Assembly (NCBI GenBank): GCA_023270095.1
Contig: JAGLSJ010000007.1
Coordinates: 1-16,471 of the forward strand
Origin: Minisyncoccota bacterium
GTDB lineage: Bacteria > Patescibacteriota > Minisyncoccia > JAHIHE01 > JAGLIN01
DNA length: 16,471 nucleotides
Reading direction: 5' to 3'
A program made the position numbers and the translations under genes. This document shows positions 7,609 through 13,145 of this stretch, piece after piece. Below the pieces are notes generated by a model. The model saw only the letters and a list, made by a program, of their open reading frames with translations, ran no database searches and was not told where the DNA came from. The stretch's first letter is position 1, and every line of letters begins with the position of its first letter.

Positions 7609-9429
7609 ATGCAAAAAAATAAAATAGCTAAAAAGAAAAAAACTCAAACTCCAGCTGATAAATCTGCTCTTTTGGATTCTGAAAAAATGTACCAAAAAGG
7701 AATGGCAACTGTAAAAGATATTATTGCTCCATCAGCTTTCAAAATTGAAAGTGACCATGTAATGATTAATAAAAAATTAGCTACTACTTTTTTTGTTTAT
7801 GCATATCCCCGATTTCTGCAAACAAATTGGTTCTCTCCAATTATTAATCTTGATACGACTTTTGATATTGCAATGTTTGTTCATCCACAAAAATCAGCTG
7901 ATGTTTTGAAAAGTTTATTGAAACTCGTAACTCAGCTTCAATCTCAAATGTCTATTGAAGAAGAAAAAGGAATGATCAGAAATCCAATGCTTGAGACTGC
8001 CTATCAAGACGCTGAAGGTTTGAGAGATGACCTTCAACAAGGTGTTGAGCATTTTTTCCAATTTGGACTCTATGTAACAATTTATGGAGATACAAAAGAG
8101 GAATTAGAAAGAATTGAAACAAGTATAGAATCTGTTCTGGAAGCAAAATTAATCTATATGAAATCAGCTATTATGCAGATGGAAGAAGGGTTTAATTCTA
8201 CTCTTCCTCTCGGAAATGACAAATTAATGATTGGAAATAATATGAATACTTCCCCACTCTCAACTGCCTTTCCTTTTGTTTCTAGTGATCTAACCTCCAA
8301 CCAAGGAATTTTATATGGAATCAATCGACATAATAATAGTTTAATTCTATTTGACAGATTTTCTATGGAAAATGCGAATATGGTCATTTTCGCCAAATCA
8401 GGTGCGGGAAAAAGTTATGCGGTCAAGCTTGAAATTTTGAGAAGTTTAATGATGGAATCTGATGTAATTGTAATTGATCCAGAAGATGAATATAAACATC
8501 TTTGTGATACAGTCGGAGGAACATTTATGAAAATTTCCCTGTCTTCCAGAAATCATATTAACCCATTTGATTTACCAACCGCCATTGGAGACGAAACTCC
8601 AGCAGATGTTCTTCGAAAAGCCATATCTGATGTTGCAGGACTTATTCGAGTTATGCTTGGTACAATTACTGCTGAAGAAGATTCAGTTTTGGATCGAGCC
8701 ATCGCCGAAACTTATGCTATTAAAGATATCACAGCAGATGCCGATTTTTCAACTCTTGAACCTCCAACAATGTCAGACTTGCAAATGGTTTTAGAAAACA
8801 TGAATGGAGCAGAAAGTCTTTCAACGAGAATTAAAAAATATACAGAAGGAACTTTCGCAGGATTTTTAAATCACAAAACAAATATTGATGTTGAATCTGG
8901 AATGGTAGTGTTCAATATTAGAGATATGGAAGAAGAGCTCAGGCCGGTAGCAATGTATTTGGTTCTACACTATATTTGGACGCTGATTAGGTCAAAAACA
9001 AAGAAGAGGGTGATGGTTGTTGATGAAGCCTGGATTATGATGAAACACGAAGACGCAGCATCGTTTCTTTTCGGTATTGCAAAAAGATGTAGAAAATATT
9101 ATCTCGGACTGACAACAATCACCCAGGATGTTACTGATTTTATGAGTTCTAGATACGGGAAACCAATTGTGACGAACTCATCAATGCAACTTCTTCTGAA
9201 ACAATCACCAGCCGCAATCAAGGTTGTCGTAGACACGTTCTATCTCACCGATGAAGAAAAGTTTTTACTTTTGGAAAGCAACATCGGAGAAGGAATTTTC
9301 TTCGCTGGTTCAAAAAGAGCAGCAATCAAAATTGTAGCTTCCTATTCTGAAGATCAAATCATCACTTCCGACCCAGAACAACTTCTGGAAATTGAAAAGG
9401 CAAAAAAAGAACTTTCAGAAATGGCATAA
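7609..9429 (+). CDS. virB4: VirB4-family T4SS ATPase
   Basis: The 606-residue protein is an ATPase that powers substrate transfer or pilus biogenesis at the cytoplasmic face of a type IV secretion channel. An N-terminal domain (about 30-235) precedes the RecA-like motor. The Walker A motif is AKSGAGKS at 262-269, with K268 and S269. The VirB4/HerA-type motif DPEDEY is at 290-295. Walker B is RVMVVDEAW, with D472 and E473. Near residue 490 is AKRCRKYYLG (arginine-finger region), followed by TTITQD with Q506. The first residue of the P-loop is Ala rather than the usual Gly; Lys, Ser and both acidic residues are intact, so activity is expected. It is somewhat shorter than Gram-negative VirB4 (about 800 aa). 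There is no SD. Confidence 0.93.
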   Translation: MQKNKIAKKKKTQTPADKSALLDSEKMYQKGMATVKDIIAPSAFKIESDHVMINKKLATTFFVYAYPRFLQTNWFSPIINLDTTFDIAMFVHPQKSADVLKSLLKLVTQLQSQMSIEEEKGMIRNPMLETAYQDAEGLRDDLQQGVEHFFQFGLYVTIYGDTKEELERIETSIESVLEAKLIYMKSAIMQMEEGFNSTLPLGNDKLMIGNNMNTSPLSTAFPFVSSDLTSNQGILYGINRHNNSLILFDRFSMENANMVIFAKSGAGKSYAVKLEILRSLMMESDVIVIDPEDEYKHLCDTVGGTFMKISLSSRNHINPFDLPTAIGDETPADVLRKAISDVAGLIRVMLGTITAEEDSVLDRAIAETYAIKDITADADFSTLEPPTMSDLQMVLENMNGAESLSTRIKKYTEGTFAGFLNHKTNIDVESGMVVFNIRDMEEELRPVAMYLVLHYIWTLIRSKTKKRVMVVDEAWIMMKHEDAASFLFGIAKRCRKYYLGLTTITQDVTDFMSSRYGKPIVTNSSMQLLLKQSPAAIKVVVDTFYLTDEEKFLLLESNIGEGIFFAGSKRAAIKIVASYSEDQIITSDPEQLLEIEKAKKELSEMA

Positions 9430-9456
9430 ATTAAAATTTATATTTTTTTAATTTAT
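9426..9456 (+). repeat. AT-only inverted repeat over the virB4 stop codon
   Basis: ATAAATTAAAA (9426-9436) and TTTTAATTTAT (9446-9456) form a perfect 11-bp arm pair around a 9-nt loop, with the virB4 TAA inside the left arm. It has no G-C pair, so it is a poor terminator. It may mark an mRNA processing or stability point within the cluster, or simply reflect base composition. Confidence 0.35.
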
Positions 9457-9530
9457 CTAATGCTTAAAGTAAAGTTGTATTAACTAATAAACCACTTCTG
9501 ATTCATATTATATAAAAGCAAAAGAACAAT

Positions 9531-10508
9531 ATGAGTGTTTCTTCTAATAATAATCGAGCAAACAAAAAGGAGAATAAAAATTCTTCTTCTTTTGATAACA
9601 ACATTTCAAATCCAAAAACGAAATCTGATTCGACTCAATCTAAAGATCCAAACAATATATTAAAGAAAAAATTAATTGAAAAAATAAAAAAAGGCGCAGA
9701 AGAAAAGATGAAAGAAGTTAAAAACTCTGAAAATATAAAAGATCATCAAAATTTAAACAAACTTGAATCTAAAAAATCTGGAATTCCACGACTTGATTCC
9801 CCATCAAGATTAAATTTATTGCCTCAGAATCAGAGAATTGAAAAAAAAAATAAAATAAACAGAATTAAAAATGAATCACAGAGTGCTACGCGAATAAAAG
9901 AAATGAGAACTAAGGCGCAAGAAAGGTCTGAAAAGGAAGCTGGAGAGGCATTAAAAAATATTCAAGACAGAAAAGCAAGATTTATAATTAAACTGGCAGG
10001 AAAACACGCAGAACAAGCTGCTTATACTATTGCAACAAAAATGGCGAAAGCCGCAGATGATGGCGGGATAATGGCATTTCTTGTAATAGTATTAAGTCTA
10101 TTTCTCGCTATTACAAAAGATATAATTGATATTGGAGAGATAGAGCTTCTAGCATTTTTTGCTACAATTGTAGCGATTCCTGTGGTAATAGCAATTGAGG
10201 GTGTTCTTTGGTTTATAAATTTTGGCATAGCACTGATAAATATATATTTTTGGACCGTTCTTTTAGGAGGAGGGCATAAAAAATGGTTCTGGAAAAGATT
10301 CTATAAAACAATTATTTTAACTGGATTTGATTTTCTACCAGGTATTGATGTAGTACCATTTACAACATTAATGGTTCTTTGGAATATTTCTGACTACTAT
10401 AAAGAGAAGAAAAAAGCAAAAGCAGATTTGGGAAAATTCATTGTTGATTTTAAAAGTACTGGAAAAGTCAATAAAGCAACTACTAAAAAATATATTGGAT
10501 CCGTATAA
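9531..10508 (+). CDS. Hypothetical membrane protein with disordered N-terminus, T4SS-like cluster
   Basis: I do not recognise a named family. In the 325-residue product, residues 1-150 are extremely polar (Asn/Ser/Lys/Glu-rich), probably disordered then helical, with basic repeats such as RIKNESQSATRIKEMRTKAQ. The C-terminal half has about four membrane segments: about 181-197, 205-223, 224-246 and, less strongly, 264-285. They are separated by a short basic loop (HKKWFWKRFYKT) and followed by a Lys-rich tail. The N-terminus is therefore probably cytoplasmic. Its place between virB4 and the pilin gene suggests an inner-membrane adaptor of the apparatus. There is no SD. The following promoter-like sequence indicates that the pilin may be transcribed separately. 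Confidence 0.8.
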   Translation: MSVSSNNNRANKKENKNSSSFDNNISNPKTKSDSTQSKDPNNILKKKLIEKIKKGAEEKMKEVKNSENIKDHQNLNKLESKKSGIPRLDSPSRLNLLPQNQRIEKKNKINRIKNESQSATRIKEMRTKAQERSEKEAGEALKNIQDRKARFIIKLAGKHAEQAAYTIATKMAKAADDGGIMAFLVIVLSLFLAITKDIIDIGEIELLAFFATIVAIPVVIAIEGVLWFINFGIALINIYFWTVLLGGGHKKWFWKRFYKTIILTGFDFLPGIDVVPFTTLMVLWNISDYYKEKKKAKADLGKFIVDFKSTGKVNKATTKKYIGSV

Positions 10509-10552
10509 TAATCTGAAGATTATAATTTTATTTTCTACATAATTTATTTTGG

Positions 10553-10581
10553 TTTATTGTTGCTGTAAATTAGTATATAAT
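10553..10581 (+). promoter_or_regulatory. Probable promoter of the VirB2-like pilin gene
   Basis: A perfect TATAAT stands at 10576-10581, with a poor -35 (TTTATT, 10553-10558) 17 nt upstream. Transcription would begin near 10588 and give a leader of about 190 nt. An own promoter would let the pilin be made in larger amounts than the rest of the apparatus, as is common for pilus subunits. Confidence 0.45.
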
Positions 10582-10629
10582 GAGAATAAGTTTGTTTAAA
10601 ATAAATAAAAGAGGTTTTTATAGCTAATA

Positions 10630-10668
10630 ATCATTCTGAACAGTAACTGGGGTTCAGGTTTTAACCTG
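10630..10668 (+). promoter_or_regulatory. Overlapping alternative hairpins in the pilin leader
   Basis: CTGAAC (10636-10641) can pair with GTTCAG (10652-10657), and CAGGTT (10655-10660) can pair with AACCTG (10663-10668). The two stems share bases 10655-10657, so they cannot fully form together. The left part also begins CATTCTGAAC, like the TCATTCTGAA ends of the repeats elsewhere, so this may be another repeat remnant rather than a regulator. Confidence 0.3.
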
Positions 10669-10779
10669 TAATGCGTGTTTACAGACTAAAGTATGAATTC
10701 CAAGAGAGGTACTTATTATTCAATTTATATAAAAATAAAATTTCTTAATAAATTTCAATAAACCATAATTTTTAAAAAT

Positions 10780-11979
10780 ATGAAAACAAAAAATTATTTA
10801 ATCGGAATATTTCTCTCAGTAGGATTATTTGCTTTTGTAAGTGTTGTTGGTGCTGCGAATTGGGATCCGCTAGTGAAAATTCCGGGAATTCCAACAACGG
10901 GAATTAATTTGTCAACATATTTGGTCGGTCTTTATAATTTTATGTTGAGTGTTGTTGGAATTGTGGCAGTAATGATGTTGATTGTAGCTGGTATGAGATA
11001 TATCACCGCAGCCGGAAATGCAGCTTCAGTCACTGACGCCAAAAGCATCGCAGGGAATGCAGTTGTTGGTTTACTTCTGGCTCTACTTTCTTTCGTCATT
11101 CTCAAAACAATTAATCCAGATGTTCTGTATTTAAAAAAACCAGGCAGTAATTTTGCTGTCACACCTACAACAGACTTAGGCAGTTGTGGTTCTTATGATG
11201 CAGGTGTTTGTACCTGTGTTAATGGCGCAACGCCTGCTGCTGCTGATGCAGCTGCTTGCGACACCGCATGCGAAGCCTCTCCAGAACTCTGCGAAGCCGC
11301 TCCAAAAAATGTCTGTCTAGATCCAAACTTTACGACAAGCCCCAACGATAAGGAGTGTCATTGTTTGAATGGTTATACATACGAAAAAGGAACCTATGCT
11401 TCTTGCCAAGATTTTTGTTCTGCTCCTTCCAATAATGACAATTCCGCAAGCGCAACCAACACTCAAACTCATCCTGCTTGTATAAGATTGGATTTAACAG
11501 GCACAATTAATGATGATCCAAAGATTTTGTTTACAGATATAAAAACAAACAATTCTAGTGAAGTTTTACCAGCAACTACTATAACCGTTTTCGATTCTCT
11601 AAATCTTAAAAGTTCATTAAAAGACCCTCTTAATTATTTTATTTCACCATATCGCTATTATTATTATATCGATTCTTGTGTGGATGACAATAATTCTAAT
11701 CCTCAAAGTGTTATGCATGTTGTTCCAGAAATGGCAAACCCAGCTATAACTAATAAATCAGATACATGGACTTCGGTAGATGTCAATTTTGTAAATAATT
11801 CTACAAACGAAATTTTTGACTGTCTTCCGTTTATTGTTATATTTGATAGTAATCTTGCTCATTCAACTACTGGACAAGTTAGAATAAAAATAGCACCAAA
11901 TAGCTGGCATAAAGTTTGTCAAGAAGGACCAGATTGCAAATCAGGTATCTGCAATGTGGGAATTTGTACATTATTTTAA
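10780..11979 (+). CDS. VirB2/TrbC-like pilin with Cys-rich extracellular extension
   Basis: Residues 1-25 form a signal peptide (VVGA, then AN). The next 90 residues are a standard VirB2/TrbC core: two membrane helices, about 50-72 and 88-110, joined by the short polar loop MRYITAAGNAASVTDAKSI. VirB2 proteins polymerise into the T4SS pilus. This protein does not stop at about 115-120 residues but continues to 399. The extension contains 18 Cys (136, 144, 146, 160, 164, 171, 179, 193, 195, 209, 213, 234, 300, 348, 380, 386, 391, 396). Two modules have identical CxC-x13-CxxxC spacing (144-164 and 193-213). A middle beta-rich domain follows at about 235-375, and the C-terminus is CQEGPDCKSGICNVGIC. 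The even Cys number and exported location suggest disulfides. It ends the cluster. There is no SD. Confidence 0.8.
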   Translation: MKTKNYLIGIFLSVGLFAFVSVVGAANWDPLVKIPGIPTTGINLSTYLVGLYNFMLSVVGIVAVMMLIVAGMRYITAAGNAASVTDAKSIAGNAVVGLLLALLSFVILKTINPDVLYLKKPGSNFAVTPTTDLGSCGSYDAGVCTCVNGATPAAADAAACDTACEASPELCEAAPKNVCLDPNFTTSPNDKECHCLNGYTYEKGTYASCQDFCSAPSNNDNSASATNTQTHPACIRLDLTGTINDDPKILFTDIKTNNSSEVLPATTITVFDSLNLKSSLKDPLNYFISPYRYYYYIDSCVDDNNSNPQSVMHVVPEMANPAITNKSDTWTSVDVNFVNNSTNEIFDCLPFIVIFDSNLAHSTTGQVRIKIAPNSWHKVCQEGPDCKSGICNVGICTLF

Positions 11980-12115
11980 AGTTAAATAAATCTTTCCACT
12001 GTAAGCAGACAGGATGTCTTCTTGTATAATAAATTAGACCAAGGGACAAGGAATTCTTTTAAGATTTAATTCCGTGCTAATTAGATATATCGTTTTTAAA
12101 GGTTAAATTTTAATT

Positions 12116-12145
12116 AAAAAAAATAAGGGTTGGTTATTCCCTTAT
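12116..12145 (-). terminator. Intrinsic terminator of the 183-residue protein gene
   Basis: Read on the minus strand, ATAAGGG (12145-12139) pairs with CCCTTAT (12129-12123) across a 9-nt loop, followed by a run of T (complement of 12122-12116). The TAA stop codon (12136-12134) lies inside the loop, so the hairpin starts within the last codons of the gene. Confidence 0.8.
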
Positions 12146-12685
12146 ATATAAACCCATTATTTCATCTGGATAATTGTTCTGAACATAAGACACCTTGCTT
12201 GTATCTATATTTATGTAGCCTTTTTTGTTATTGTCTACATTCATCATTCCTATGCTCAATACTCCTGGCGAATTAGGAAATAGACCCAATCTATAAGGCC
12301 CTGGCTCAAGAAGAACATCTGCAGTTCCTCTAAGCACCCCATCTAATTCAGAATCAAAATTTACATTTGATAAACGAGCATCTATGATCGGAACTTCAAG
12401 TACTCCAGTTGTCATCCCATAATTAACCATATTCACAACTTCTACCGAGCCAGTTTCTTCTGGACTTACAACTTCTGTTCCAGTTTCTTCTGGACTAACG
12501 GTCAATTCTGGACTCAATTCCAAATCTTCAGCTAGCTGATCTTCTGACTCATCTCTTGCATCACTAGCAATTCCCACTAATGTCGTTGCTGCAATTATGA
12601 TCAATGAAAGCATTATTGCAATTACAATATACTTTGCATATCCATTCTTGCTAGTATTTATATCTACATTTGCATTTCCTGACAT
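12134..12685 (-). CDS. Hypothetical single-TM protein with VSPEETG repeats
   Basis: I do not recognise a named family. The 183-residue product has a polar N-terminus (1-17), one membrane helix (about 19-40, YIVIAIMLSLIIIAATTLVGIA), and then an acidic linker (41-82). The linker holds a duplicated VSPEETG at 63-69 and 73-79, encoded by a DNA repeat at 12450-12466 and 12480-12496. A compact domain of about 100 residues follows (84-183), rich in Val/Ile/Gly and probably beta. With a basic, short N-terminus inside, the C-terminal domain should be outside, like a surface-tethered protein. The ATG is fixed by AAGGAGTGA eight bases upstream, unlike the SD-less T4SS genes. The gene is convergent with the pilin gene and has its own terminator. 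Any link with the T4SS is unproven. Confidence 0.85.
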   Translation of the reverse strand: MSGNANVDINTSKNGYAKYIVIAIMLSLIIIAATTLVGIASDARDESEDQLAEDLELSPELTVSPEETGTEVVSPEETGSVEVVNMVNYGMTTGVLEVPIIDARLSNVNFDSELDGVLRGTADVLLEPGPYRLGLFPNSPGVLSIGMMNVDNNKKGYINIDTSKVSYVQNNYPDEIMGLYIRE

Positions 12686-12764
12686 CTGATATCACTCCTT
12701 AAAAATATTTTTTTGCTTACCATAGATTCTTCATCCACCTCCTTTTGTTTGGATGAATTTTTTT
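12664..12764 (-). promoter_or_regulatory. Leader hairpin exposing a second SD, and overlapping upstream ORF
   Basis: On the minus strand TTCATCC (12757-12751) and GGATGAA (12736-12730) form a 7-bp stem whose 14-nt loop holds AAAGGAGGT, a near-perfect SD. A 19-codon upstream ORF starts at 12723 and ends at 12664, overlapping the main start codon at 12685 in another frame. Read on the plus strand, the same stem is followed by seven T (12758-12764), so it could instead stop read-through from the convergent cluster. Confidence 0.35.
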
Positions 12765-12794
12765 AACTATCTTTTTTCATTTTAAAAAATCTTC

Positions 12795-12826
12795 TCACGA
12801 AATCCTTCGACAAGCTCAGGATAACA
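12795..12826. repeat. Degenerate CCTTCGACAAGCTCAGGATAAC repeat fragment
   Basis: The piece CGAAATCCTTCGACAAGC followed by TCAGGATAACA has the form of a widespread short intergenic repeat that normally ends GGATGACA. Its reverse complement begins TGTTATCCTGAG, close to the TGTCATT ends of the other repeats here. It lies in the leader of the minus-strand gene, just inside the predicted start of transcription. Confidence 0.4.
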
Positions 12827-12853
12827 CTATAATCTTATAAAAGATAATTACAA
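12826..12853 (-). promoter_or_regulatory. Possible promoter of the 183-residue protein gene
   Basis: On the minus strand TTGTAA (12853-12848) and TATAGT (12831-12826) are separated by 16 nt. Transcription would start near 12819 and read through the repeat fragment and the leader hairpin to the start at 12685. Both boxes are imperfect. Confidence 0.35.
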
Positions 12854-12920
12854 AAATTCACCCAAAAGAATAATCAAATTGTTGGAAAACAAAAGATAAA
12901 TTCACGGCTATTTTGTTTTT

Positions 12921-13005
12921 TCAAAAGAACAATCTCAAAGTCAACATAAGCTGACCCTCTCTCCTTCTCTACCTCAAAACTAGCACAAATATTTGTTTTT
13001 GTCAA
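12921..13005 (-). promoter_or_regulatory. TTGACA box with palindrome in its spacer, and short hairpin transcript candidate
   Basis: On the minus strand a perfect TTGACA (13005-13000) lies 17 nt upstream of a weak -10, TAGTTT (12982-12977). The spacer holds the perfect 12-bp palindrome ACAAATATTTGT (12985-12996), which looks like an operator. Downstream are a purine-rich AGAAGGAGAG stretch and a 6-bp hairpin (12940-12945 with 12950-12955, four-base loop). The hairpin covers the ATG of an 8-codon ORF (12947-12921). The rest of the 12686-13145 gap holds no convincing gene. Confidence 0.3.
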
Positions 13006-13145
13006 GCTATCCAACCTACACATAAAAATTATAAAAATAAAGAAAAAAACTAAATCAACTCTGGATGATGTTTCCAATAAAATCTTTAATCGTATCTTTT
13101 CGGAAAAATAACAGTTTTATTTTATTATAGACAACGCTTATACGC

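Noticed and set aside
6723..9429. virB4 broken into two genes by an insertion in the 7395-7608 gap
   Set aside because: The 606-residue VirB4 has its own N-terminal domain before the Walker A motif, and the 223-residue protein is a separate TraC-like protein commonly encoded next to it, so no split needs to be assumed.
10640..10680. tRNA-like sequence (GGTTCAGG...AACC) in the pilin leader
   Set aside because: There is no acceptor stem, anticodon arm or CCA-side partner; the pairings are explained by two short hairpins.
12025..12030. TATAAT after the pilin gene as a promoter
   Set aside because: No acceptable -35 box is found 16-18 nt upstream, and no gene follows in that direction.
12874..13077. 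67-codon minus-strand frame between polA and the 183-residue gene
   Set aside because: It starts with TTG, has no SD, and its composition (Phe/Ile-rich then mixed) looks like translated AT-rich spacer; it also runs over a promoter-like sequence.
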